A stretch of DNA of 31,591 nucleotides, taken from NCBI GenBank assembly GCA_029261675.1, contig JAJDBA010000162.1:1-31591 (forward strand), in the 5' to 3' direction. Positions 24,253 to 31,591 of this stretch are shown in pieces. The stretch is from Nitrospinaceae bacterium. GTDB lineage: Bacteria > Nitrospinota > Nitrospinia > Nitrospinales > VA-1. Under the pieces are notes generated by a model. The model was not told the origin of the DNA. It searched no databases and worked only from the letters and a program-made list of their open reading frames with translations. A program made the position numbers and the translations under genes. The first letter of the stretch is position 1, and every line of letters starts with the position of its first letter.

Positions 24253-25272
24253 TTAAAATTCGTGCTGCAATCCAAACGTGATCATAGAATCGGTGGCGCC
24301 TGTGCCTGCAGGAGCATCGTTGTTGTAATCAAGGATATGAGATAAATTCAAAGACCAGCCTTCTAACAGTCGAGATTCTAAACTTGCTTCATTTCGAAGT
24401 ATCATGTTGCCTATTTTTTCAAAACTGGGGAATATAATCGCATCATTACTAAAACTGAATACTTCTGAAAACTTGTAATCAAATTTCTTAGCCAGTCGCC
24501 CTGTCATGAATTGCCTATCTTCGCCACTTTTAAGATCTTCTGAAAAATAAGTAATACCCGCTTCCAATTTCAAACTTTTCACATCATCATCCCAAAAATG
24601 GTAGCCTGCGCCTGGCCCCACTGCCAGCCTCAAATTCAGGTTTTTGAATTTATCATTGAGCGCTTCCATAGATAGCAGTCCATACCATTTTTCCGTAAAT
24701 AAATGGTTGTATTGCATTCGCCCAAAGGTATTTCTTGAAGTTATCTTGTCATTCTCTTCTGAGTAAGTAGTGAGAAACTTTAGTTCAATTCTTTCTTTGC
24801 CGAATTTTAATTTTCCCTTGCCTCCTAAATTAAAGGTGACTCGGTCTATATTCCCTGATTGGTGTGTGCCCCCCGCATGGATTTTTCCTTCCCAAGGTCT
24901 AGGTTTTTCTTCGGATGAATTGATAGATGTTATTTCCTCAAAGTCGATAGTTGCTCTCTGATTCGAACTTTTTGTGCGGATTGAATATTGACCTTCTTCC
25001 GTTGGTCGTAGCTTGCCTTTTATTTTCCATCCATTTTTTAGGTGTACTCTTACCGGTTGATCGGTTTCCAATGACTTAATTTCCGATTTAACTATTTCTA
25101 TTTTTTTTGAATAAGGGGTGGAAAAGTTTAGAATCCCTTTCGAAAGGGTTAACACTGTTCCCGTAAGCGTGTCCCCATTTTTTAAATTTATAACATCTGA
25201 ATACCCTGATTGCGGGAACGAAAAAAGAATGAAAACTGCATAAAACATTGTGAGTATACTTTTTAGCTTCAT
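24253..25272 (-). CDS. DUF481 (YdiY-like) outer-membrane beta-barrel protein
   Basis: This 339-residue exported protein has a signal peptide (MKLKSILTMFYAVFILFSFP, cleavage near GYSD). Two small SH3-like units follow (DVINLKNGDTLTGTVLTLSK and VRVHLKNGWKIKGKLRPTEE), then a roughly 200-residue DUF481 barrel. The barrel begins around GGTHQSGNIDRVTF and ends in GLQHEF, the C-terminal Phe that outer-membrane barrels use for assembly. I used the Met at 25272 because the longer form would put 23 residues before a clear signal peptide, and a GAGA lies 7 bases upstream. Related E. coli YdiY is salt-induced; the role here is unknown. Confidence 0.85.
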   Translation of the reverse strand: MKLKSILTMFYAVFILFSFPQSGYSDVINLKNGDTLTGTVLTLSKGILNFSTPYSKKIEIVKSEIKSLETDQPVRVHLKNGWKIKGKLRPTEEGQYSIRTKSSNQRATIDFEEITSINSSEEKPRPWEGKIHAGGTHQSGNIDRVTFNLGGKGKLKFGKERIELKFLTTYSEENDKITSRNTFGRMQYNHLFTEKWYGLLSMEALNDKFKNLNLRLAVGPGAGYHFWDDDVKSLKLEAGITYFSEDLKSGEDRQFMTGRLAKKFDYKFSEVFSFSNDAIIFPSFEKIGNMILRNEASLESRLLEGWSLNLSHILDYNNDAPAGTGATDSMITFGLQHEF

Positions 25273-25432
25273 TTTAAATCTCAAAATAAGTGTTAATATT
25301 TTTTTAAGAGGGTGATGGGAAATTGATGCAGGAACCTGCAAAAAAACAATTCAAGCATGAAAGTTAAAAGGCAGGGTTTGACCAAGCCAAAGAATTATAA
25401 CGTTGGATAGGTTGATAAGAAAATAAAAAGTA

Positions 25433-25633
25433 TTATCGCCGACCTGGTGGTCGATGATTCTGTAAGGCTTTTTTGCACTGGGCGCTGAACTTATTCTTGT
25501 TGCGCATCATGCATTGCATCATCGCTCGACTGGGTGGCATATTTGGACAATATCTCTGGCGATCTGTTTCGCAGTATTGGCGCATCAGGTTACTGCCGTT
25601 TCTGCCTCTTCTTTCATTTCTAGATTCAGAATC
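25433..25633 (-). pseudogene. In-frame Cys-rich continuation of the YHYH gene past its stop
   Basis: Directly after the TAA at 25636-25634 the same reading frame stays open for 66 codons to TAA at 25435-25433. The translation contains MRQYCETDRQRYCPNMPP and AMMQCMMRNKNKFSAQCKKA, a spacing (YC, x8, YCP, then QC, x12, QC, then AL) like that of the cysteine-rich repeat of Golgi apparatus protein 1 (PF00839). The first 16 codons are a charged linker. There is no Shine-Dalgarno and only one internal ATG (25585), so it looks like the C-terminal domain of the YHYH protein. It may be cut off by a nonsense change, reached by readthrough, or separated by a sequencing error. Confidence 0.7.
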
Positions 25634-26314
25634 TTACTGATTGCGGTCGTAGTTTGCCAATGTCGGTGTGCCCCGATAGCAGCCCAGCACAAAGGGGAAA
25701 TTTTCTGTGGTGTGGTAATGATAACCTCGGCCTTTGTCTGTATGACCGTTGCAACGATCCAGATCTTTCGGCAAAAGACCTCTTTCACCCTGGAGCCCGT
25801 ATATTTTGAATCCATCAAAGGCATAACCGATCACGGGCGAATGTTGATTGGGCGAATCCTTATGCACGCATCCCGGTGTACAGTGGTAATGGTAAACTCC
25901 GGATGGAGCTGGATGCCCTTGACACGAATCGAGCCCATGATTTTCCAATGCAATTTTCCCTTCCCGGTCTTCGGGGCCGAAGAAAACCACGCCGTTGACG
26001 GCTACTGCAATGGGCCCGCGCGAGGGAACAGCCGTGGTACGAGATGCTATTTTCGGATGCCGAGGAATTTTAAAATTAAAATTTTGTTTAGACGGTCGAT
26101 TGGGATTGACCTTTTCCCATTTATGGTTAGGGTAGCCCGTGGTTGAAACATTCAGGGTCTCCGCTGTTACCTGAACGCGCACCTGTGGATTGGTGAAATG
26201 ATGTTCCTGAGCTTCGGCCCATGAAGATTGCAAACAAAGAATCACAAGGAACAATCTGAGATGTTTCAAGAGTAAATTTTTATAATAATCGTTGATGGAT
26301 ATTGTCTCCCGCAT
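25634..26314 (-). CDS. Exported YHYH-domain protein (ends at an in-frame TAA)
   Basis: This 226-residue protein has the two YHYH motifs of PF14240: GVYHYHCTPGC (139-149) and GYHYHTTENFPFVLGCYRG (197-215). Between them lie Cys188 and the DGFKIYG strand, typical of the family. The His/Cys density suggests metal binding, but the function is not established. An N-terminal signal runs from about residue 12 (KNLLLKHLRLFLVILCLQSS, cleavage after WAEA). The start at 26314 is set by an in-frame TAA two codons upstream. The first 19 residues (TISINDYYKNLLLKH) match the C-terminus of the CBS protein at 27163, so the signal's basic end is built from a copy of that gene. The frame continues beyond the stop into a Cys-rich domain. 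Confidence 0.87.
   Translation of the reverse strand: MRETISINDYYKNLLLKHLRLFLVILCLQSSWAEAQEHHFTNPQVRVQVTAETLNVSTTGYPNHKWEKVNPNRPSKQNFNFKIPRHPKIASRTTAVPSRGPIAVAVNGVVFFGPEDREGKIALENHGLDSCQGHPAPSGVYHYHCTPGCVHKDSPNQHSPVIGYAFDGFKIYGLQGERGLLPKDLDRCNGHTDKGRGYHYHTTENFPFVLGCYRGTPTLANYDRNQ
26258..26308 (-). repeat. Imperfect direct repeat, copy A (at the start of the YHYH gene)
   Basis: 51 bases align without gaps to 27169-27219 (37 identities counted by eye), including TATCCATCAA and GATTAT. The frame is the same in both genes. Copy A is 861 bases inward of copy B, with the inverted FkbM gene between them. Confidence 0.7.
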
Positions 26315-26381
26315 GGATTAAACTCTCATCAGAGCTCAATCTAGCTTGTTGTTTGACTACCCGAAAAGTTGATAGTTCTTG

Positions 26382-27134
26382 ATGAATAAAAGACCTCTAA
26401 GAAAAATAATAAGAGCATTTTTTAATAAGCCGTTTTATATCGCTTTAATTAATATTTTTAAATATTTTGATCACCCCATAGATATTATACGGCGTTATGT
26501 GTTTGGGCAAGGTGACTATCCCAAAAAACTCGCGGTAAAAACCCCATTAGGAAAGCAAGAAGTGTGGCTTTATTCCTTCCACGATATGATAACCATGGTG
26601 GAATGCTATGGGAAAATAGATTATCCGGCAGAAAAGGGAATTTCCTGCGTGGTAGATTTTGGTTCAAATATTGGAATCAGCGCGGGGTATTTTTTGACAC
26701 GCAATAAGAATATCAATATCTATTTATTCGAACCTCTTCCAGAAAATATCGACAGACTAAAAACCAATCTGCAGGGATTTGAAAACAGATACGAATTGCA
26801 AGAGGTTGCGGTAGGCCTAGAAAATGGTCGCGCCGATTTTGGTTTCGAAGCAACAGGTAGGTACGGCGGACTTGAGAGTAACCTTTCCAAAACGATTCAA
26901 GTTCAGGTTCGCAAGGTGGAAGAAATTATTTCGGGCATCCTCGAAAAGGAGGGGCATATTGATATTTTAAAAATTGATGTCGAAGGGCTGGAGACCGCAA
27001 TCGTCAAAAGTTTATCTTCTGAAAATTTGAAAAATATAAATAATGTCTATGCGGAAACCGTTTATTCAGACTGTTTGCCGGGGTTCAACAAAGAACAATA
27101 TGGCGAGGTAGTTCGTTTTCGTAAAACACTCTAA
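26382..27134 (+). CDS. FkbM-family SAM-dependent methyltransferase
   Basis: This protein of about 250 residues has the FkbM fold: SAM loop VVDFGSNIGISAGYF (about 90-104), acidic end of strand 2 in LFEPLPENIDRLKTNL (about 114-129), VAVGLENGRADF, and the hallmark IDILKIDVEGLE (near 200), with DVEG as the metal/active-site region. FkbM enzymes methylate hydroxyls of sugars or polyketides. The frame also opens at TTG 26379, one codon earlier; I prefer the ATG. No ribosome-binding site is seen. It is the only plus-strand gene among minus-strand neighbours from 23771 to 30117 and is bracketed by the direct repeats. The C-terminus stops soon after YAETVYSDCLPGF, slightly short for the family. Confidence 0.9.
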   Translation: MNKRPLRKIIRAFFNKPFYIALINIFKYFDHPIDIIRRYVFGQGDYPKKLAVKTPLGKQEVWLYSFHDMITMVECYGKIDYPAEKGISCVVDFGSNIGISAGYFLTRNKNINIYLFEPLPENIDRLKTNLQGFENRYELQEVAVGLENGRADFGFEATGRYGGLESNLSKTIQVQVRKVEEIISGILEKEGHIDILKIDVEGLETAIVKSLSSENLKNINNVYAETVYSDCLPGFNKEQYGEVVRFRKTL

Positions 27135-27162
27135 CCAAAAAAATTTCAGAGTGACATAAAAA

Positions 27163-27549
27163 TCACTTGGGGTGCTTCAAGACCAGATATTTGTGATAAT
27201 CATTGATGGATAAGGTTCCTAACATTTGCCCGTGTTCTGTTACTGCCAGATGGTGAATAGCATGGTCGCGCATAACCTGCGCGGCCTTTTCCATGCTCTC
27301 ATTACTTTCGAGTTTGATGAGAGGGAAGCTCATGATTTCTGCCACCCGCACTTTTTCTGGGTCTAGATTTTCTGTGACCAACTTTCTGCTGATATCGTGA
27401 TTGGTAATGATGCCAATATATTCTCCCCCTTCTTCGACCAGTAAAGAATGGATTTCGGTATCATTCATAACGTGCGAGGCTTCCAGAATGCTTGCTGTGG
27501 GGCTAATACTTAAAAGAGATTCCGCCATATAGTTGTGAATTTTTTCCAT
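27163..27549 (-). CDS. Two-CBS-domain protein
   Basis: This 128-residue protein consists of a tandem pair of CBS motifs, which usually bind adenine nucleotides. Motif 1 runs through HVMNDTEIHSLLVEEGGEYI and GIITNHDISRKL; motif 2 through AAQVMRDHAIHHLAVTEHGQ and LGTLSINDYHKYL. No second effector domain is present, so it is a stand-alone regulator whose target is not known. The ATG at 27549 is chosen over 27564 because GGAG lies 7 bases before it. It follows the cytochrome c gene by 26 bases, with the same ribosome-binding context (GGAG-n-GTTGAAATG). A diverged copy of the last 17 codons forms the start of the YHYH gene (26258-26308). Confidence 0.92.
   Translation of the reverse strand: MEKIHNYMAESLLSISPTASILEASHVMNDTEIHSLLVEEGGEYIGIITNHDISRKLVTENLDPEKVRVAEIMSFPLIKLESNESMEKAAQVMRDHAIHHLAVTEHGQMLGTLSINDYHKYLVLKHPK
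27169..27219 (-). repeat. Imperfect direct repeat, copy B (3' end of the CBS gene)
   Basis: The parental-looking copy lies in normal position at the end of the CBS domain (LSINDYHKYLVLKH). See copy A at 26258-26308. Confidence 0.7.
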
Positions 27550-27556
27550 TTCAACG

Positions 27557-27560
27557 CTCC
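27557..27560 (-). promoter_or_regulatory. Ribosome-binding site deciding the CBS start
   Basis: GGAG lies 7 bases before the ATG at 27549, in the same GTTGAAATG context as the cytochrome gene. Confidence 0.6.
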
Positions 27561-27575
27561 ACACTTATAAAAAAG

Positions 27576-28070
27576 TTAATCCCCAGCTCCTGAAAAATGC
27601 CGGATGTAATGAATCAATTGCCATATCTGATCGTCATCCAAGTTTTTGAATGCGGGCATAGCTGTTCCCGGAGAACCGTTTTGGATGATCCAGAACAATT
27701 GTCCATCGGGCAGCGGGTCTACGGTTTGACTACAAGTAAAATTGCGCGGACTGGGAGCTAACTCACGAAATAAAATTCCGAGTCCATTTCCGCTGATTCC
27801 GTGACAAGCACGACAGGGCCCCGGTTTAGCATCGAAATGAAACAAGGTTTGCCCCGCAAAAATATTTTCGGGACTAGCAGGAATCGGGCTCTTCAACTTC
27901 AAAAACGCATCAGGAGCTTGCTGGGTTTTTCTCACTTGCGGACATAACGGCAAAAACTCCAACCCACCTTGGATCTTTTTCCCAGGATGTGGACTTCGAG
28001 GCTCACCCCAAGTGAGCGTAGCTGGAACGGTTATAAATAGCACCAGGAAAAACAAAATAATTCGATTCAT
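27576..28070 (-). CDS. Periplasmic mono-haem cytochrome c
   Basis: This 164-residue exported protein has a signal peptide (MNRIILFFLVLFITVPATL, cleavage near TWG). It carries one haem-attachment site CRACH (Cys86, Cys89, His90) followed by the class I pattern GISGNGLG, and Met138 in NGSPGTAMPAF as the likely axial ligand. The C-terminal helix DDQIWQLIHYIRHF is the normal last helix of class I cytochromes (IWxLVxYIR). The segment before the haem (about 25-75) is longer than in small c-type carriers and contains Cys43. It is probably an electron carrier in the periplasm. The start at 28070 rather than 28088 follows from AAGGAG (28078-28083) seven bases upstream. It probably forms an operon with the CBS gene. 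Confidence 0.93.
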   Translation of the reverse strand: MNRIILFFLVLFITVPATLTWGEPRSPHPGKKIQGGLEFLPLCPQVRKTQQAPDAFLKLKSPIPASPENIFAGQTLFHFDAKPGPCRACHGISGNGLGILFRELAPSPRNFTCSQTVDPLPDGQLFWIIQNGSPGTAMPAFKNLDDDQIWQLIHYIRHFSGAGD

Positions 28071-28077
28071 TTCAACT

Positions 28078-28083
28078 CTCCTT
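28078..28083 (-). promoter_or_regulatory. Strong ribosome-binding site deciding the cytochrome start
   Basis: AAGGAG lies 7 bases before the ATG at 28070, in the context GTTGAAATG. It excludes the longer reading from 28088. Confidence 0.7.
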
Positions 28084-28172
28084 AACAATTGAACCTCTAA
28101 TAGTTAAGATATGTGGGGAATGGAATTTATTCCTTTAGAGTGAGAATGGAGAAAGCAGATGATTTATTAGGG

Positions 28173-29237
28173 TTATTTGAAATTATAGGCGAAGCAACCG
28201 CTGGAACAGGTGACCATATAATGCGGGCAACTTTTACAGGGCTCGTTGGGCGAGGCTTCGAAAACGTGGCTCAAGAATTTAGTATGCATTTTTTTAATAG
28301 ATAGTTCGTTGACCTGCTTGAAGTCCTGAATATTTCCCAACTTTTTGTCATGGAAAGGAAAACAATTGAAACAATCGCCCTTAGGGTCAATGTCCATCGG
28401 GCTATCATCAGCACAACCGAAATAAACATCTTTGTTTTTCCATTCGGTAATATCCGGCACGGACTGACTTCCATGATAAATGAACCGTTCAACGAGAGGA
28501 TATTCCTCTTCCTTTATATCGTCCATCAAGCAGGGCGGGAACGAACAGTCAAAACGAAAACGCAATTGCGGAAAATCTTTAAGCAGGTCTAACATCATAC
28601 GGCCCATTTTAGGGTAGTCTTTAATGGGTAAAGTGATATGCCCTTCTTCTCCCACTATTGGGAAAGCCGGACTGACACGAACCTTATAATTCTGCCCAGG
28701 TGGTAGCCCCAGCCCCTGATAAATTTCATCTATCTCCCAAATCTGAGTTGCCAGGTCTTGCTTGATGGAATATAGGTTCAGGCTGAACATCAGCCCGTAT
28801 CCATTTTTACCTAGAATGGCTTCGGCCACTTCTCTACAACGCGCATGATTTTTTTCGGATATGTTTTCCATCGTCTGCCAGTTGAGCAGAACGGAAAACT
28901 GTATCTGCTTCTCTATACTGCCTCCACGACCGACTAAATCTAAAAGCAGATCGAGAGCTTTATCCGACATCAATCCATTTGTAAACACGCCAAGAAATGT
29001 GAAGGGTTGCATATTATCCAAAGTTTTGGAAAGCATGTCATTGAATCGCGGATGCAGAGTAGGTTCACCTCCCATAAAATTGATGAGGGAAGCGGTCTTG
29101 ATTCGAGGTAACAGTTCGTTCTGAAAAAAATCGAAATCCATCGATTTATCAGGAGTTTTGACGTTTTCCTCCATGTACTCATCGGCAAAGCAGTAATTGC
29201 ATTTTAAATTACAATAGCTATTCAAGATGATGTTCAA
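28173..29237 (-). CDS. Radical SAM protein with SPASM-like C-terminal Fe-S domain
   Basis: This 354-residue enzyme has the radical SAM motif CNLKCNYC (Cys9, 13, 16) and the GGEPTLHPRF SAM loop. The C-terminal region holds further cysteines at 275, 289, 292, 334, 337, 344 and 348 in the SPASM/twitch spacing CKSCPHYMVTCSSGC, which binds one or two auxiliary clusters. Such proteins modify peptides (RiPPs), sulfatases or small molecules. The start is TTG at 29237, supported by AAGG 8-10 bases upstream and an in-frame TAA at 29252-29250, since the first cysteine is only nine residues in. No precursor-peptide gene is convincing nearby. The TPR gene lies 148 bases upstream and the cytochrome gene about 100 bases downstream on the same strand. 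Confidence 0.92.
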   Translation of the reverse strand: MNIILNSYCNLKCNYCFADEYMEENVKTPDKSMDFDFFQNELLPRIKTASLINFMGGEPTLHPRFNDMLSKTLDNMQPFTFLGVFTNGLMSDKALDLLLDLVGRGGSIEKQIQFSVLLNWQTMENISEKNHARCREVAEAILGKNGYGLMFSLNLYSIKQDLATQIWEIDEIYQGLGLPPGQNYKVRVSPAFPIVGEEGHITLPIKDYPKMGRMMLDLLKDFPQLRFRFDCSFPPCLMDDIKEEEYPLVERFIYHGSQSVPDITEWKNKDVYFGCADDSPMDIDPKGDCFNCFPFHDKKLGNIQDFKQVNELSIKKMHTKFLSHVFEASPNEPCKSCPHYMVTCSSGCFAYNFK

Positions 29238-29385
29238 CGTTTTTACCTTTTAAATATTCTCGATGAAAAATCCATGCCAGCAAGAAGAGCCTATGCCCTA
29301 TATCCGCTCTTTTCTGCCTCTGTGTCTCGCTTCTATTTCGTGTTCCCTTTATTATATGGGAATAACTCGATGAATTCCTAATAAA

Positions 29386-30117
29386 TCACTGCTTTCTTCC
29401 AGACATTGGAGAGTTGTGGTAGACAAGCCCCTCATCAGGGATATCTTGAGACTGCCCACGCCGAAGTTTATTGAGTACTGCACTTATATGCTCGTATCCC
29501 ATCTGGTTTTCAAGTATGGCGAAAGTTTCTCGAGATTCGGTGAATTGTACAATCGCTTCAGGAATATTTTCTGTTTTCCAGAAATAATGGCCCAGGTTTT
29601 CCAACAGCAATGCTTTGGTAAGATGCGGTGGATCATTTTTTATCAACGCCAACCCTTTCTTATACCAAACCCCGGCGGACGAATAATCTCCTCTTTCCAT
29701 ATAAAGATCACCCGCCAGATTCATGGCGCGTGCTTCCCCAAGTGAGTCCTGATTTTTTCTATGATTTTCCATAGCCAGCTTGTAATGGGTTTCTGCTTCT
29801 TTAAGGTTCCGACGAAATTTAAATAGATCACCGATGGACTCAAATACTTTTGCCGCTGTTTTTAGTTTCCCCTCCCTTTCATAAATAACTATGGCTTTTT
29901 TATAGTTGTCGATGGCTTGGTCGAATTCGTGATAGAAAAAGTTTTCAGACGCTTGTTGTATAAATCTACCGGCTTCGTCTTTTGCATTAATAGGCGGAGT
30001 GATCGCCTCTTCCTTTTTATTAACGGGTCTGGGCAAAAGCCATACAGACATTCCCATCGCAAGGACCAGAGAAAAAACTAAAAAATATTGGAGTATTGGT
30101 TTGAAAAAAGAATTCAC
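29386..30117 (-). CDS. Membrane-anchored TPR protein
   Basis: This 243-residue protein has an N-terminal membrane anchor (ILQYFLVFSLVLAMGMSVWL, about 8-27) without a clear cleavage site. A short linker and four to five TPR-like helical repeats follow (about 48-215), with signatures such as FDQAIDNYKKAIVIYEREGK and ARAMNLAGDLYMERGDYSSA. The repeats would face the periplasm if the positive-inside side is the N-terminus. The C-terminal 25 residues are polar. The start is GTG at 30117, with AGGA 10 bases upstream. It is divergent from the RND-type transporter gene and precedes the SPASM gene on the same strand. It probably serves as a scaffold for an unknown complex. Confidence 0.82.
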   Translation of the reverse strand: MNSFFKPILQYFLVFSLVLAMGMSVWLLPRPVNKKEEAITPPINAKDEAGRFIQQASENFFYHEFDQAIDNYKKAIVIYEREGKLKTAAKVFESIGDLFKFRRNLKEAETHYKLAMENHRKNQDSLGEARAMNLAGDLYMERGDYSSAGVWYKKGLALIKNDPPHLTKALLLENLGHYFWKTENIPEAIVQFTESRETFAILENQMGYEHISAVLNKLRRGQSQDIPDEGLVYHNSPMSGRKQ

Positions 30118-30318
30118 AGTTTTGTTGTCCTATTGGAACTATAAAAAATCACCTGAACCAGTATGCGTAGAAATAAAGCTCACAAAAGGTTTATTTTACC
30201 TATTGGCACGATCTGCAGTTAAGTATAAAATAACCCCCGCCTACCCGCACGGAATTTTAAGCGGACAAAACACCTCAAACTAATATCGGACTATCCCTTG
30301 AAAAATATTTTATCGGAC

Positions 30319-31591
30319 ATGTACTTCAAATGGGTCATTGAAAAACCTGTCTGGGCACTGGTTTTTGTTACTCTGGTGGTTGCTGGATTCTCCTATCACA
30401 TCCCCAAGTTCAAGCTGGATGCCTCTGCAGAATCCCTGGTTTTGGAGAATGATAACGCCCTCGAATATTATCGAAAAATAAGCAAGGTTTATGGATCCGA
30501 TGATTTTCTCGTCATCACCTATTCGCCCAAAAAAGACATGATGTCCGATGAGGTCCTTGCAGATCTGAAGGACCTCAGTGATGAATTGTCGAGGTTGGAT
30601 CGCATTCATTCCATAGACAATATTTTAAATGTCCCTTTGCTGAACAGCCCTAGGGTAGAGATTGGCAAGTTGGCGACTGATATTCGCACCTTGGAAACAC
30701 CAGGAGTGGATCGGGAGCTGGCCCGAAAAGAGTTTCTTGAAAGCCCGATTTACAAAAGCCTGTTGATGAGTCCCGATGGAAAAACCACCATCATCCGCGT
30801 TAACTTTAAACGCGATGAAAAATATTTCGAACTTCTTTATCAAAGAAATGATCTCAGAGAAAAAATAAACAGCGCTGATTTTACTGCGAATGATGAGGCG
30901 CTCTTCTTAAAAGCGCAAAAAGAATTCCGCGATTACCATGCCAGTGTTCTTGATAAAGAAGACCATGTCATCCAAGCCGTTCGCGATATTATGGATAAGC
31001 ACCGCGCCAATGCTGAAATGTTTTTGGGCGGTGTACCCATGATCACCACAGATATGATTGGTTTCATAGAACACGACCTCGAAACATTTGGGCTGGGTGT
31101 CATCGCTTTTCTGATTCTGATGCTCAGCCTGTTCTTCAAAAAATTCCGCTGGGTGGCACTGCCCATGGGCTGCTGCATCATCACCGTTGTGGTCATGGTG
31201 GGCTTTTTAGGATTAATGGATTGGCGGGTGACGGTGATCTCATCCAATTTCGTTTCGATTCTACTCATTATCACCATGTCCCTGACCATCCATTTGATTG
31301 TGCGTTATCGGGATATCAATGACAGCAACCCGGGTCTGAGCCAGAAAGAACTGGTCTGGGAGACAGTCCGCCTCATGGCTCAACCTTGTTTTTATACCGC
31401 TATCACCACGATCGTTGCGTTCATCTCCCTACTTATAAGCGGTATTCGCCCGGTGATCGATTTCGGCTGGATCATGACAATAGGAATCGCTCTGGCGTTC
31501 GGACTAAACTTTATCTTTTTTCCAGCGGCTCTGGTTTTATTGAAAGCAGAGCCTCCCGGTTTCGCCAAAGACGGCACTCGCAACTTCACCC
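30319..31591 (+). CDS. RND/MMPL-superfamily transporter, N-terminal half (runs off right edge)
   Basis: From ATG 30319 the frame is open to the end of the window (424 codons), so only the first half is seen. The first transmembrane helix (VWALVFVTLVVAGFSYHIP) is followed by the typical KLDASAESLVLENDNALEYYRKI and a periplasmic porter loop of about 200 residues (YGSDDFLVITYSPKKD early in it). The helix bundle follows: GLGVIAFLILMLSLFFKK, then the VALPMGCCIITVVVMVGFLG pair, ILLIITMSLTIHLIVRYRD, and YTAITTIVAFISLLIS. The SLTIHLIVRY segment is the usual HxxxRY-type helix end of MMPL/HpnN-like proteins. It uses the proton gradient to export a hydrophobic compound that cannot be named. A TTG at 30298 in the same frame is an alternative start. 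Confidence 0.92.
   Translation, partial: MYFKWVIEKPVWALVFVTLVVAGFSYHIPKFKLDASAESLVLENDNALEYYRKISKVYGSDDFLVITYSPKKDMMSDEVLADLKDLSDELSRLDRIHSIDNILNVPLLNSPRVEIGKLATDIRTLETPGVDRELARKEFLESPIYKSLLMSPDGKTTIIRVNFKRDEKYFELLYQRNDLREKINSADFTANDEALFLKAQKEFRDYHASVLDKEDHVIQAVRDIMDKHRANAEMFLGGVPMITTDMIGFIEHDLETFGLGVIAFLILMLSLFFKKFRWVALPMGCCIITVVVMVGFLGLMDWRVTVISSNFVSILLIITMSLTIHLIVRYRDINDSNPGLSQKELVWETVRLMAQPCFYTAITTIVAFISLLISGIRPVIDFGWIMTIGIALAFGLNFIFFPAALVLLKAEPPGFAKDGTRNFT

Noticed and set aside
25514..26146. 210-codon plus-strand open frame over the YHYH locus
   Set aside because: It is antisense to the YHYH gene and its Cys-rich extension, both of which have clear domain motifs; the plus reading has none.
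29263..29373. 36-codon plus-strand frame (MKNPCQQEEPMPYIRSF start) beside the SPASM gene, considered as a RiPP precursor
   Set aside because: Wrong strand relative to the SPASM gene, no Shine-Dalgarno, no leader/core pattern.

Overview
The window looks like a chromosomal segment of a Gram-negative (diderm) bacterium of moderate to low GC. The support for this is a Kdo/CMP-sugar activating enzyme, several signal-peptide and lipobox proteins, a DUF481-type outer-membrane barrel ending in Phe, a haem c protein and an RND/MMPL-type transporter. The gene families (a fused spermidine-synthase-like membrane protein with TPRs, a LIC13510-like surface-carbohydrate protein, YHYH and Sel1 proteins, a HydB/HndC-type NuoF-like protein) would fit Nitrospinota or a deltaproteobacteria-like lineage. 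No rRNA or other marker gene is present to fix the taxon. I saw no tRNA, rRNA, CRISPR array, transposase or phage gene.

Layout. (1) 1-6300 is a surface-glycan region: the 5' part of a radical SAM gene running off the left edge, then HAD phosphatase and KdsB-like genes and a large GT-B-like surface-carbohydrate protein (all minus). A GT2 glycosyltransferase and an RmlD-like reductase follow (plus). (2) 6332-8479 holds two tandem leucine-rich-repeat genes (minus). (3) 8693-12246 holds an OppA-like lipoprotein, a small lipoprotein and a GT4 glycosyltransferase. (4) 12327-14211 is an orphan NuoF/HydB-like flavin/Fe-S subunit with a clear intrinsic terminator. (5) 14659-18282 holds PepA with a small membrane protein, an exported lipocalin-sized protein, and an acidic/basic pair of small unknown proteins. 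(6) 18404-22576 holds a 1006-residue membrane spermidine-synthase-like/TPR fusion, a zinc-ribbon methyltransferase and a cyclic-nucleotide-binding protein. (7) 23011-25272 holds a Sel1-repeat protein, a YaiI/UPF0178 protein and a DUF481 barrel. (8) 25433-31591 holds a YHYH protein interrupted by an in-frame stop, an FkbM methyltransferase, a CBS protein, cytochrome c, a SPASM radical SAM protein, a TPR protein and the start of an RND transporter running off the right edge.

The least ordinary observations come from reading between the called genes. The YHYH gene continues in frame past its TAA into a 66-codon Cys-rich domain. The first codons of the same gene are homologous to the 3' end of the nearby CBS gene, so the inverted FkbM gene sits between imperfect direct repeats. 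The two LRR genes lie in one reading frame, separated only by TAG-TTC. An apparent C-terminal gene remnant lies just upstream of the RmlD-like gene. Four genes use TTG or GTG starts: TTG at 4016 and 29237, GTG at 1115 and 30117.

The glycan genes probably cooperate: CMP-Kdo-type donor supply, glycosyl transfer and deoxysugar reduction. CBS and cytochrome c form a tight two-gene unit with near-identical ribosome-binding contexts. No single coherent new system is demonstrated here; the findings are specific anomalies that can be tested.
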